This document shows, one piece after another, positions 48,952-57,773 of a DNA stretch of 64,000 nucleotides; position 1 is the stretch's first letter; each line of letters begins with the position of its first letter. The notes under the pieces are model-generated. The model ran no database searches, was not told the DNA's origin, and was given only the letters and a program-made list of their open reading frames with translations. The position numbers and the translations under genes are program-made. Source of the DNA: Cryobacterium gelidum. GTDB lineage: Bacteria; Actinomycetota; Actinomycetes; Actinomycetales; Microbacteriaceae. The stretch is taken from assembly GCF_004403985.1 (NCBI RefSeq), contig NZ_SOHL01000003.1, positions 135,212 through 199,211 of the forward strand. The letters run 5' to 3'.

Positions 48952-48969
48952 ATGGCACGGATATGAGCC

Positions 48970-49662
48970 TTAAGTGCGGTCGGTTTCTGCGGCGCCGGTT
49001 TCGGCGGCGCCGGTTTCTGCAGGGCCGGTTTCGACAGCGCCGGTTTCTGCGGCGGATGCCGTGGCATCCGCTTCGGGGTCCACATCAGCTTCGTCTTCCG
49101 GTAGCTCTTCGAGCAGACCGGGCGGCGGTGTGATCGTGATCAGGCCGTTTTTCACGTCGACGCTCGGCACGATCGCCTTAACGAACGGGATCATGACGTC
49201 GCCGGTGGGCGTCTTCACAATCAACAAGTCCTGGGCGGGCAGGTGCTCGAGGCGACCGATGGTGCCAATGCGCACACCGTCCCGCACGACGGCGAGCCCG
49301 ATGAGCTGGTGGTCATACCAGGCATCTTCTTCATCCGACTGCTCGGCGACGTCCGCGTCGATCCAGAGGATCGCCTTCGCGAGCGTTTCTGCCGCGCTGC
49401 GGTCGACAACATCCTTGAAAAAACCGACCGCATGCTGGTTGTACCAGCGCAGCTCGACGAGTTCGATGGTCTTGCCGTGCCAGGTCGAACCGGTCGGAAC
49501 CTGCAGGGTGAACACGGCGCCCGGAACGAAACGTCGTCCCGGGTCATCCGTGAACAATTCGAGCTTGATTGCTCCCTTGAGGCCGTGAGCCTTGGTCAGG
49601 CGCCCCACCCGTAACTGCTGGGTGCGGTCCTTCTCGCTATCGTCCACCGTCGTGTCGTTCAC
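48970..49662 (-). CDS. rimM: ribosome maturation factor RimM with repeat tail
   Basis: RimM binds S19 and helps mature the 30S head. The 230-residue protein has the RimM N-domain (LRVGRLTKAHGLKGAIKLEL) and the PRC-barrel (WYDHQLIGLAVVRDGVRIGT). The last 45 residues are acidic, ending in about five ETGAA-type units encoded by a 15-bp repeat. GTG 49662 lies 4 bp after the khpA stop. The stop is followed by the convergent hemD fusion instead of trmD. Confidence 0.94.
   Translation of the reverse strand: MNDTTVDDSEKDRTQQLRVGRLTKAHGLKGAIKLELFTDDPGRRFVPGAVFTLQVPTGSTWHGKTIELVELRWYNQHAVGFFKDVVDRSAAETLAKAILWIDADVAEQSDEEDAWYDHQLIGLAVVRDGVRIGTIGRLEHLPAQDLLIVKTPTGDVMIPFVKAIVPSVDVKNGLITITPPPGLLEELPEDEADVDPEADATASAAETGAVETGPAETGAAETGAAETDRT
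48981..49055. repeat. five 15-bp tandem repeats in rimM
   Basis: Five 15-bp units, each starting CGGTTTC on the plus strand, run from 48981 to 49055 and encode the ETGAA pentapeptides of the RimM tail. Confidence 0.92.
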
Positions 49663-49666
49663 TGAA

Positions 49667-49903
49667 CTAGAAATCGGTGTCGACGACGTCGACGCGAACG
49701 CGTCGACCATCGGCCAGAGCTGCAACGAGGATGCGCAGGGCCTTGGCGGTGCGACCCGCACGACCAATGACCCGGCCGAGGTCTTCGGGGTTCACACGAA
49801 CCTCGAGCACCTCGCCTCGCGGCGAGTTCTTTTCTGCAACGTGCACATCGTCCGGGTGATCAACGATCCCTTTGACGAGGTGTTCGAGCGCGGGAGCAAG
49901 CAA
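49667..49903 (-). CDS. khpA: KH-domain RNA-binding protein KhpA
   Basis: A 78-residue single KH domain (LEHLVKGIVDHPDDVHV, VNPEDLGRVIGRAGRTAKAL with the GxxG loop) that binds RNA, often with a partner KhpB. It starts with TTG 49903 (or CTG 49906), 3 bp after the rpsP stop. The place between rpsP and rimM is conserved. Confidence 0.9.
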   Translation of the reverse strand: MLAPALEHLVKGIVDHPDDVHVAEKNSPRGEVLEVRVNPEDLGRVIGRAGRTAKALRILVAALADGRRVRVDVVDTDF

Positions 49904-49906
49904 CAG

Positions 49907-50311
49907 TTACGCCTCTTCGGTTGCTTCGGCAGCAACCTCGGTGGCCTTGACGACCGGCTTCTCGGCCTTGGGCTTGAGAACCGGCTTCTTCTTCTCGTCA
50001 GCGACGAAAGCGGCCTTCGGTTCCTTCACCTTGACGGTGTTCTTGGCGTTCTTGTCGCCCTTGAAGATGCCCCAGTCGCCGGTGAGCTTGAGGAGGGCAG
50101 CGACCTGCTCGGTCGGCTGAGCGCCGACGCTGAGCCAGTACTGCGCACGCTCGGACTTGACCTCGATGACCGAGGGCTCCTCCGTGGGGTGGTAGATGCC
50201 GATTTCTTCGATGACACGACCGTCGCGCTTGGTGCGCGCGTCGGCAACGACAATGCGGTAGTACGGTGCACGGATCTTGCCCATGCGCTTCAGACGGATT
50301 TTGACAGCCAC
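49907..50311 (-). CDS. rpsP: 30S ribosomal protein S16
   Basis: S16 stabilises the 30S body. The core ([34 protein letters not shown]) is standard. GTG 50311 follows TGGAG. At 134 residues it has a Lys/Val/Ala/Glu tail of about 50, usual in actinobacteria. It heads rpsP-khpA-rimM. Confidence 0.96.
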   Translation of the reverse strand: MAVKIRLKRMGKIRAPYYRIVVADARTKRDGRVIEEIGIYHPTEEPSVIEVKSERAQYWLSVGAQPTEQVAALLKLTGDWGIFKGDKNAKNTVKVKEPKAAFVADEKKKPVLKPKAEKPVVKATEVAAEATEEA

Positions 50312-50525
50312 AATTCTCCAGTGTTGATTCGGTGTTTGGCGAACCTTGGGCCGTGAGCGTGGGGGCACACTCGGCATAAGCTCTATAGGATCACGTTGCA
50401 CCGAGATAGAGGGTCGGGCACAACGGATCGCGACTAATCATTCTGTCAGAGATTGCGCACCCGGTGCTAATCGAAACGTGATAATCGACCAAAACGGCTC
50501 TCACCAGCCCATCCAAGGAGCGCCC
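50312..50525. promoter_or_regulatory. divergent control region of rpsP and the carboxylate-amine ligase
   Basis: 214 bp without a gene. It should contain the rpsP promoter (minus) and the ligase promoter (plus). AAGGAG at 50515-50520 is the ligase ribosome site. I cannot fix the -35/-10 elements. Confidence 0.4.
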
Positions 50526-51662
50526 GTGCCACTCGAATTTGCCCGATCCGCCCGCTCCACCGTGGGCATCGAGTGGGAGGTCGCCCTGGTGGACCGCACC
50601 ACCGGCGATTTGGTCGGGGTCGCCGACCAGGTGCTCGACGCCCTCCGCGGTCCCGACGGCTCCTCCCATCCGACCATCACCGGTGAACTGCTGCTCAATA
50701 CGGTCGAGCTGGTTTCCGGTGTGCACGACACGGTGGGCCACGCGGTAGCGGATGTCGCCGGCCAGCTCGGCGAGGTTCGCCGCGTTCTGACCGGCCGCGA
50801 CGTGGATGTGATCTGTAGCGGATCGCATCCGTTTGCGCAGTGGTTTGACCAGACCGTCACCGACAAGGCGCGCTATCACAAGCTCATTGACCGCACCCAG
50901 TGGTGGGGTCGCAACATGATGATCTGGGGCATCCACGTGCACGTGGGTATCGAAGACAAGGCCAAGGTCATCCCGATCATGAACGGCCTGCTCACCTATG
51001 TTCCCCACCTGCAGGCGCTGAGTGCCTCGAGCCCGTATTGGGCCGGCGTCGACACCGGCTATGCCAGCAACCGCTCCCTCATGTTCCAGCAGCTGCCGAC
51101 CGCCGGCCTGCCATGGGATCTGCCCGACTGGGAGGCGTGGGAGCGCTACGTCGATGACATGGCGGTGACCGGCATCATCGACGACGTCACCGAGGTGCGC
51201 TGGGATATCCGCCCGTCCCCACGTTGGGGCACGATCGAGGTGCGCGTCTGCGACAGCGTCTCCACCACCGTAGAGCTCGGGGCGATCGCCGCGTTCATCC
51301 AATGCCTGGTCGAGTGGATGTCTACCCGCCTCGACGCGGGAGAAGACGTACCGCGCATGCAGCCGTGGTTCGTGCGCGAGAACAAATGGCGGGCGGCGCG
51401 CTACGGGCTCGACGCCGAGATCATCCTTGGTGCGGCCGGCGCCGAATGTCTCGTGACCGATGACGTGCGTCGCCTCATCGAGATCCTCTCCCCCGTCGCG
51501 GTGCGGCTCGGCTGCCTGCCCGAGCTGCTCAGCCTCCACCGCATCATCGACGACGGCGGCAGTTACCAACGCCAGCTCGCCGTCGCCGCCGCCAACGGCG
51601 GGAGCCTGCCAGCCGTGGTCTCCGCGCTCAGCCACGAGCTGGCGCAGGGCCTCGGCAGCTAG
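50526..51662 (+). CDS. carboxylate-amine ligase, YbdK/GCS2 family
   Basis: A 378-residue ATP-grasp-like glutamine-synthetase-fold enzyme that joins a carboxylate to an amine; several relatives have weak glutamate-cysteine ligase activity. Motifs are TVGIEWEVALVD, GSHPFAQW, MMIWGIHVHVGIED and WGTIEVRVCDS. GTG 50526 has a strong AAGGAG site; the longer frame does not. The true substrate is unknown. It stands alone between rpsP and a convergent dehydrogenase. Confidence 0.85.
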   Translation: MPLEFARSARSTVGIEWEVALVDRTTGDLVGVADQVLDALRGPDGSSHPTITGELLLNTVELVSGVHDTVGHAVADVAGQLGEVRRVLTGRDVDVICSGSHPFAQWFDQTVTDKARYHKLIDRTQWWGRNMMIWGIHVHVGIEDKAKVIPIMNGLLTYVPHLQALSASSPYWAGVDTGYASNRSLMFQQLPTAGLPWDLPDWEAWERYVDDMAVTGIIDDVTEVRWDIRPSPRWGTIEVRVCDSVSTTVELGAIAAFIQCLVEWMSTRLDAGEDVPRMQPWFVRENKWRAARYGLDAEIILGAAGAECLVTDDVRRLIEILSPVAVRLGCLPELLSLHRIIDDGGSYQRQLAVAAANGGSLPAVVSALSHELAQGLGS

Positions 51663-51728
51663 AGCAGTTGGGCACGGGCAGGACAACCGGGCACCGTTCA
51701 CACTCTCTCAGGCCGTTGGCCCGAGAAC

Positions 51729-52547
51729 TCAGTTGCCGTGCGCCTCGATCGAAACCGGCTGCCATTCGTTCCACGTCGCCAGTCGTGACTCGTAATCCTT
51801 CGTCGCGATGCCCAGGGGCGCCTTGCCGAAGAAGATGCGCAGTGGTGGCTTCTGGGCATCGACGACCTTGAGGATCGCGCCCCGGGTGGCCTTCGGGTCA
51901 CCGGGATCGTTCGCGGAGGGACGATTTGCCGCCGCCTGGCGCACATCGGCGTACTCCGCCATCTCCTCGCTCCGCGAGGCGGAGGGACCCGACCAATCGG
52001 TCGAGAAGCCACCGGGTTCCACCAATGTCACGTTGATACCGAAGCCCGCGACCTCCTGAGAGAGGGACTGTGAGAAGCCCTCGAGCGCCCACTTCGACGC
52101 ATGATAGATACCGACCGTGGGAAAGGCGCTGATACCGCCGATGCTCGACACCTGGATGATGTGACCCGAACCCTGCTGACGCATAACGGGCACCGCCGCC
52201 TGGGTGATCCAGAGCGCGCCGAACAGGTTCGTTTCCATTTGCGCTCGGGCCTCGTCTTCGGTCAATTCCTCGACCATGCCGAAATGACCGTACCCAGCGT
52301 TATTGACGACGATATCGAGCCGGCCGAAGTGCTTAGCCGCCTTCTGCACGGCCGCGAAATCCGCATCCCGGTCCGTGACATCGAGCCGAATCGGAAAAAA
52401 AGTATCCGGATATTGCTCAACGAGAGCATCGAGCGTTTCCAGCTTTCGTGCGGTGCCTGCGACGCTGTCGCCACGCTCCAACGCCGCTTCCGTCCACTCG
52501 CGGCCGAAGCCCTTGGACGCGCCAGTAATGAACCACGTCTTGCTCAT
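51729..52547 (-). CDS. short-chain dehydrogenase/reductase
   Basis: A 272-residue classical SDR. The cofactor motif is TGASKGFG with RLDVTDRD, the structural motif NNAG, and the catalytic SSIGG...YHASK. AAAGGA precedes the ATG. The substrate is not evident. Confidence 0.88.
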   Translation of the reverse strand: MSKTWFITGASKGFGREWTEAALERGDSVAGTARKLETLDALVEQYPDTFFPIRLDVTDRDADFAAVQKAAKHFGRLDIVVNNAGYGHFGMVEELTEDEARAQMETNLFGALWITQAAVPVMRQQGSGHIIQVSSIGGISAFPTVGIYHASKWALEGFSQSLSQEVAGFGINVTLVEPGGFSTDWSGPSASRSEEMAEYADVRQAAANRPSANDPGDPKATRGAILKVVDAQKPPLRIFFGKAPLGIATKDYESRLATWNEWQPVSIEAHGN

Positions 52548-52707
52548 GGGTATGTTCCTTTCAATGGATTGCCTACACGGATAACGTTCGACGCGGGCAC
52601 AAACTTCCCGCCTGCACGGGCCGTCGGGTGTCGCTCTCGCGCCCTGATCGCTCCAACGGTGGCGAACCTACTACGCAACCGGCTGCGGTGGCGACGGGCC
52701 GGCGTCG

Positions 52708-52881
52708 TCGCCCTCGATCGTCACCATCCGCGGGGCAACCGACGGATGGGTGCCGTACCCGTTCCTGGACCCGGCCCGGCGCTAGGGTGTCGTCGCGCTC
52801 TACGCCCTCGCCATCGCCGTTGCCACCGTCGTGTTCGCTGAAATCATCTGGGCCGTCAGCAGGTTGCCAGCATGGACTTGA
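52708..52881 (+). pseudogene. remnant of a Pr6Pr-like membrane protein
   Basis: One plus-strand frame reads VTIRGATDGWVPYPFLDPAR, then TAG (52783-52785), then GVVALYALAIAVATVVFAEI and IWAVS, ending at TGA 52879. GW.PYPFLDP followed by a Gly and a hydrophobic helix is the C-terminal pattern of Pr6Pr-family membrane proteins. The stop and the lack of the first several helices upstream show decay. The end overlaps the HNH gene by 26 bp on the other strand. Confidence 0.55.
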
Positions 52882-53488
52882 TCGCGGCCTTTTCAGCGGA
52901 GTCCATGGACAGCCCCCACCCGTACTTTACGTGCACAACATGCTTGGCGTACGTGCAGTGGTACGAGGCCAGCGGCGGCTGCCACTCCGCCGCGTCCCTA
53001 TCGGACTTAGACGCGTTGACGTTGTCGGTGACCGCGATGAGCTGACCGTCGCTTTGGCTGTTGGCGAACTGTTGACGCTTGCTCGTTGTCCAGGTCGACG
53101 CTCCGGACCCCCAAGCCTCAGACAATGCCACGACGTGGTCGATGTCGACATCCGACGACGCGTAGTTCCAGGCACCGTCATAGACGGAGTACCAGTTTCC
53201 CGAGGTCGCTGAACAGGTCGAGCTGGTCACGACGTCGACGCCATCGCGCTGGAGCACTATCTCTCGTGTGTCGCAGCTACCGGACTGCGTGGACCAGTGC
53301 GGAAATAAATCTCGGGAGTACCCGGCCGAACCCGTCTCGGCCTTGGTGGCGATCGTGGCCAGCTCGCTGTTGATCGTGCTGAGCGCCGGCGGGTCCGGCG
53401 GGGAGGCCAATGCCGGAGTGGCCGTCAGATGAGTCGCCGCAACGACAAGTGCACCGATCAGTAGCAGGGCGGGGGGCAGACGTGTCAT
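52856..53488 (-). CDS. secreted HNH nuclease (DUF1524-like)
   Basis: A 210-residue protein with a signal peptide (MTRLPPALLLIGALVVAATH, cleavage near ALA) and an HNH domain with SDVDIDHVVALSEAWGSGA, NASKSDRDAAEWQPP and YAKHVVHVKYGW. Four cysteines suggest disulfides outside the cell. It probably degrades external DNA or acts against rivals. ATG 53488 follows GAGGAG. It overlaps the membrane-protein remnant. Confidence 0.88.
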   Translation of the reverse strand: MTRLPPALLLIGALVVAATHLTATPALASPPDPPALSTINSELATIATKAETGSAGYSRDLFPHWSTQSGSCDTREIVLQRDGVDVVTSSTCSATSGNWYSVYDGAWNYASSDVDIDHVVALSEAWGSGASTWTTSKRQQFANSQSDGQLIAVTDNVNASKSDRDAAEWQPPLASYHCTYAKHVVHVKYGWGLSMDSAEKAAIKSMLATC

Positions 53489-53958
53489 CGAGACTCCTCG
53501 GATCGACCGTGAATCAGAAGTCATCGATTCATCGGATTGCCTCAATACTCTCGGGTCGCGGGTCTGCACCGCAGGCCATTCAGGTGAACACTAGGCAGCC
53601 ATCGCGCGACGGCCGGTTCGGAGCACCGGCCGCGTCATATCGGCAAGCAGCACTCCGCCTGTGCGTGACGTGGCCTCCAAGCATGATCTCGAGCAGCGTG
53701 GCGCCCCGCGTGACAGAGTCGCTGACCCTCCTCCCCGCCGAGCGCGGCAGCGCCGAGCGCTGCAGCGAGTTCAGCAGCCCTCAGGAAAACACGCGGTGGG
53801 CGTACAGGCGTCCGTTGACGATGGCGGCATCCACGTGCTGAATCGGTCAGGGCGTGGGTGCTCAGGCGTTCTTGGAGTCGCGCCAGGCCAGCCAGTCGGT
53901 GGCGGGCGCGACTTACCGACGCGCAGGTTCGCAGCGTGCCTCTTCGGGCAGGCGGATG
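53489..53958. other. 470-bp region without an intact gene
   Basis: It lies between the HNH nuclease and the ffh stop. On the minus strand two short coding-like ends appear: one reads VAPATDWLAWRDSKNA then TGA (about 53870), the next VDAAIVNGRLYAHRVFS then TGA (about 53785). They look like scraps of decayed genes. I see no promoter, hairpin or repeat of note. Confidence 0.35.
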
Positions 53959-55548
53959 CTACCGGCCGAGCATTTTCTGCAGCGCGGCCATTTCGTCCTC
54001 GGTCGGGCCGCCGGCCTTGCCCCTGCCGGGCTGGGCGCCGGAGCCGAGGCCGAACCCGGAGCCGCCGGCATCCGCCCGCATGGTCTCACCGGCGGGCTTG
54101 ACTCCCGAGGCGATCGCAGCATTTTCGGCGGCGCGCTTGGCCGGGTTTCCCGACTTGGAGCCCTTCTTCTTCTGTTGCACCTTCGGCTTGCCGCCGTAAC
54201 CGGCACCGGGGATCGGGCCCATGCCGGGAATGTTGGGCATGCCTCCCTTGGCCACGGTCTTCATCATCTTGGCGGCCTGCTCGAAGCGTTGCACGAGCTG
54301 GTTGACCTCGGTGACGCTCGATCCGGACCCCCGGGCGATGCGCATCCGGCGCGAGCCGTTGAGCAGCTTGGGAGTGGTGCGCTCCAGCTTGGTCATCGAC
54401 TGGATGATCGCCTCGGTGCGCACGATCTCGCGCTCGTCAAAGTTGTCCAGCTGCGCCTTCATGGCGCCGGCGCCGGGCAGCATGCTCATCATCTTCTTGA
54501 TCGAACCCATGTTGCGCAGCTGCTGCATCTGGCCGAGGAAGTCGTCGAGGGTGAAGGTGTCGGTCGCGAATTTCTCGGCGACCTTGCGGGCCTCGTCTTC
54601 ATCGAACGCGCCCTGCGCCTGCTCGATCAGGGTGAGGATGTCACCGAGGTCGAGGATACGGCCGGCCATGCGGTCGGGGTGGAACGGCTCGAAGTCGTCG
54701 AGCCCCTCACCGGTGGAAGCGAACATGATCGGGCGACCGGTGAGGCTCGCGACCGAGAGAGCCGCCCCGCCACGGGCGTCGCCGTCAAGCTTGGTGAGCA
54801 CGACGCCGGTGAAGTCGACGCCGTCCTGGAAGGCCTTCGCTGTGGCGACGGCGTCCTGCCCGATCATGGCGTCGATGACGAAGAGTACTTCGTCGGGGTT
54901 GATCGCCTTGCGAATGTTGGCGGCCTGCTTCATGAGCTCGGCGTCGACGCCGAGGCGTCCGGCGGTGTCGACGATGACGACGTCGTGCACCTTCTGCAGG
55001 GCGTATTTCACGCCGTCGCGGGCGACCTTGACCGGATCGCCGACGCCGTTGCCGGGCTCCGGCGCGTACACGGCGACGCCGGCCTGCCTGGCGACGACCT
55101 CGAGCTGGGTGACCGCGTTGGGGCGCTGCAGGTCGGCGGCGACCAGCAGCGGCGTGTGGCCGTCTTTGGCGAGCCACTTGGCGAGCTTGCCGGCGAGAGT
55201 GGTCTTACCGGCGCCCTGCAGGCCGGCGAGCATGATGATGGTCGGCGGCTTCTTGGCGAATTCCAGCCGACGCTGCTGGCCACCGAGAATGGTGACGAGC
55301 TCGTCATTGACGATCTGCACGACCTGCTGGGCCGGGTTCAGCGCCTTGCTGACCTCGTCGCCCAAGGCGCGCTCCCGCACCTTGCCGGTGAAGTCCTTGA
55401 CGACCTCGAGGGCGACGTCGGCGTCGAGCAGGGCGCGACGGATCTCACGAACGGTGCCGTCGACATCCGCTGCGCTGAGCTTGCCCTTGGTTCGGAGGTT
55501 TTTGAACGTCTCGGCAAGACGATCTGAGAGGTTTCCAAAAGTTGCCAT
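53959..55548 (-). CDS. ffh: signal recognition particle protein Ffh
   Basis: Ffh binds signal sequences on the ribosome and docks with FtsY. The 529-residue protein has the N domain, the GTPase G domain (AGLQGAGKTTLAGKLAKW; DTAGRLGVD; TKLDGDARGG) and the Met-rich M domain (about 330-435). The last 90 residues are Lys-, Gly- and Ala-rich. It lies 7 bp behind tetR with no clear promoter or ribosome site between, which is unusual. Confidence 0.96.
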   Translation of the reverse strand: MATFGNLSDRLAETFKNLRTKGKLSAADVDGTVREIRRALLDADVALEVVKDFTGKVRERALGDEVSKALNPAQQVVQIVNDELVTILGGQQRRLEFAKKPPTIIMLAGLQGAGKTTLAGKLAKWLAKDGHTPLLVAADLQRPNAVTQLEVVARQAGVAVYAPEPGNGVGDPVKVARDGVKYALQKVHDVVIVDTAGRLGVDAELMKQAANIRKAINPDEVLFVIDAMIGQDAVATAKAFQDGVDFTGVVLTKLDGDARGGAALSVASLTGRPIMFASTGEGLDDFEPFHPDRMAGRILDLGDILTLIEQAQGAFDEDEARKVAEKFATDTFTLDDFLGQMQQLRNMGSIKKMMSMLPGAGAMKAQLDNFDEREIVRTEAIIQSMTKLERTTPKLLNGSRRMRIARGSGSSVTEVNQLVQRFEQAAKMMKTVAKGGMPNIPGMGPIPGAGYGGKPKVQQKKKGSKSGNPAKRAAENAAIASGVKPAGETMRADAGGSGFGLGSGAQPGRGKAGGPTEDEMAALQKMLGR

Positions 55549-55555
55549 GATGGGC

Positions 55556-56155
55556 TCAGTTTATCGCAGCCGTTGCGCTCGGTGCGATCAGTCGCTCGAC
55601 CGCACGGATGACGTTGGCACGCCGGGTCTTGATCACGACCGGGTTGGGCGCGCCGCCGCGCTCCTGCACCGCGCCGGGCTCGTGCAGCCAGGCAGTGGCG
55701 ATGCCGAAGATGAGGGTTATGAGCTGCACCGGATCCCACGCCGTGTCGACCCGACCGGCGGCCTGGGCCAAGCGGATGCGGCGCACCTGTTCGTCGCGAT
55801 AACCGAGCATGACTTCCAGGGCCGGCAGCCAGGTGCCGTCGGTTTCGAGGCGCGCCCAGTCGATCATGCGCAGGTGATCGCCGTGGCGCACCGCGTGGTC
55901 GAACAGCGCTCCGGCGAAAGCCGGCACGTCGTTGTCGGTCAGCACGGCGTCGCTTGAGAATTCGCGCAGGTTGAGTTCCAACACCTCGAGGAACAGGTGT
56001 TTCTTAGCGGGGTAGTAGGCGTACAGGCGTTCCTTGCTCGCCGAGGCAGTCCTGGCAATTCGATCTACGCGCGCGCCGGCGAGGCCATGGGCGGCGAACT
56101 CCGCGCGTGCCGCTTCCAGAATGCGTGTCTGGGTACCTGCTCCGTCGCGTGCCAT
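55556..56155 (-). CDS. TetR-family regulator
   Basis: A 199-residue repressor. The N-terminal helix-turn-helix reads TRILEAARAEFAAHGLAGAR, VDRIARTASASKERLYAYYP, and a C-terminal ligand domain follows. It faces a MFS exporter gene over a 67-bp gap with a palindrome at 56184-56199, the usual arrangement for a drug-responsive repressor. ATG 56155 has GAGG upstream; a longer frame is not needed. Confidence 0.88.
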   Translation of the reverse strand: MARDGAGTQTRILEAARAEFAAHGLAGARVDRIARTASASKERLYAYYPAKKHLFLEVLELNLREFSSDAVLTDNDVPAFAGALFDHAVRHGDHLRMIDWARLETDGTWLPALEVMLGYRDEQVRRIRLAQAAGRVDTAWDPVQLITLIFGIATAWLHEPGAVQERGGAPNPVVIKTRRANVIRAVERLIAPSATAAIN

Positions 56156-56183
56156 ACCTCGACTATAACCATTTCCGACACAA

Positions 56184-56199
56184 AACAAACTAGTTCGTT
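56184..56199. promoter_or_regulatory. TetR operator candidate
   Basis: AACAAACTAGTTCGTT is a 16-bp palindrome with one mismatched pair and the core AACTAGTT. It is centred in the gap between tetR and the MFS gene, where it could block both promoters. Confidence 0.55.
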
Positions 56200-56222
56200 C
56201 GGTGTTGGATAGGGTGGCAGCT

Positions 56223-57731
56223 ATGTCGACCCCCAGCATCAGCACCGATCCGCCCGGTACCGCTCCGGCGAGCCAGGCCATCGCTGCCTCGCCCCCAGCC
56301 AACCCGCGCCGGTGGTGGCTACTCGCAATCGTCGCGCTCGCCCAGCTCACCGTCGTGCTCGACGGCACCATCGTGAATATCGCGCTCCCCCAGGCTTAGA
56401 CCGCGCTCGGTATGAGCGACGGTGACCGCACCTGGGTCGTCACCCTGTACTCGCTCGTGTTCGGTGCGCTGCTGCTGCTCGGCGGGCGCATCGCCGATTT
56501 CTGGGGCCGTAAGCGCGCCTTCATCGTGGGTATGGCCGGGTTTGCCATCGCCTCCGCCCTCGGTGGTGCCGCACAGAGCACCTGGGAATTGCTCGCCGCT
56601 CGCGGCCTGCAAGGTCTGTTCGCGGCGCTGCTCGCTCCGGCCTCGCTCGCCCTGCTCACCGTGAACTTTCCCGGCGGCAAGGACCGCATCAAGGCATTCG
56701 CCGTCTACGGCGCGATCGCCGGCGGTGGCGCAGCCGTCGGCCTCATTCTTGGTGGTGTGCTCACCGAGTACGCGAGCTGGCGCTGGTGCCTCTACGTGAA
56801 CGTGCCGATCGCCATCGTGGCGATCGCCACCGCCATCCCGGTCATTTGGGAGAGCAAGGCGCACGGCAATACCCGGTACGACGTGCCGGGGACTATTCTC
56901 GTGGCGCTCGGTCTCGGATCCCCGGTCTTCGGCTTCGCGCAGGCCGAGAACGGGTGGGGCACCTGGCCCGTGCTCGTCTGCCTCCCGGTGGGACTGGTAC
57001 TGCTGGGACTGTTTGTGTGGGCGGAAAGCCGGTCGAATCATCCGCTGCTGCCGCTGCGAATTATGGCCAGCAGGGTGCGCGGCGGGGCTGTTCTCACCGC
57101 CCTACTCTCGGGCGCCGCACTTCTGGGCGGGCTGCTGTTTCTCACGCTCTATCTTCAAATCGTGTTGGGATACACCCCGATTCAGTCCGGTCTTGCCGCA
57201 TTGCCGATGACCGCGACAATCATGATCGGTGCGGGGGTGCTGTCAAAGTTCCTGGCCCGTTCCGGCGTGCGCATCCCGATGACCGTCGGCCCGATCGTGG
57301 ATGCGGCCGGGCTGCTCTGGCTCAGCGGCATCACGGTGGGTGGCAACTATGCGCTGGCGGTGCTGCCCGGGCTTATTCTGCTCGGCGTCGGCCTGGCCAT
57401 GATCTTCGTACCCTTGCAGAATGTGGCGCTGTCGGGGATCGCCGAACACGACGCCGGTGCCGCGAGCGCAGCGGTAACGGCCATGCAGCAAATTGGGGGA
57501 TCGCTCGGAACCGCGCTGTTCACCGCGCTGTACACGGCCGCCGTGAGCGGGTACCTGGTCGGCAAGGTACCCTCGCACGCCGTGCAGTTCGGCGCGCTCG
57601 TGCGCGGATACCAATCGGCTTTTCTGGGGGCGGCCATCATCATGTTCGCGGCGGCGCCCATCGCGTTCTTCCTGGTGCGCCCGGGCAAGGAAGATCTGCT
57701 CGGCTCGGAGCCCGCTGTGCACCTCGGGTAG
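56223..57731 (+). pseudogene. MFS exporter (DHA2/EmrB-QacA type) with in-frame amber stop
   Basis: The frame encodes a 502-residue exporter of 14 helices. Helix 1 reads WWLLAIVALAQLTVVLDGTI and VNIALPQA, then TAG (56397-56399), then TALGMSDGDRTWVVTLYSLV. Relatives have Gln here, so one CAG-to-TAG change explains the stop. Motif A (GGRIADFWGRKR) and all later helices are intact. Translation could restart at ATG 56412 (MSDGD), giving 439 residues without helix 1, but no ribosome site is seen. It is divergent from the tetR gene. Confidence 0.85.
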
Positions 57732-57773
57732 CACCTCGGTTAGGCACGAAGGTAGCCCTGCGCTTCCGGGGGT

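Noticed and set aside
52856-53488. Secreted HNH protein as part of a phage, restriction or toxin system
   Set aside because: It stands alone with a signal peptide; no immunity, methylase or phage genes surround it.
53854-55527. A 557-codon plus-strand open frame opposite ffh
   Set aside because: It mirrors ffh codons; composition (Leu, Gly, Asp, Val, His) is typical of antisense reading and no motif is seen.
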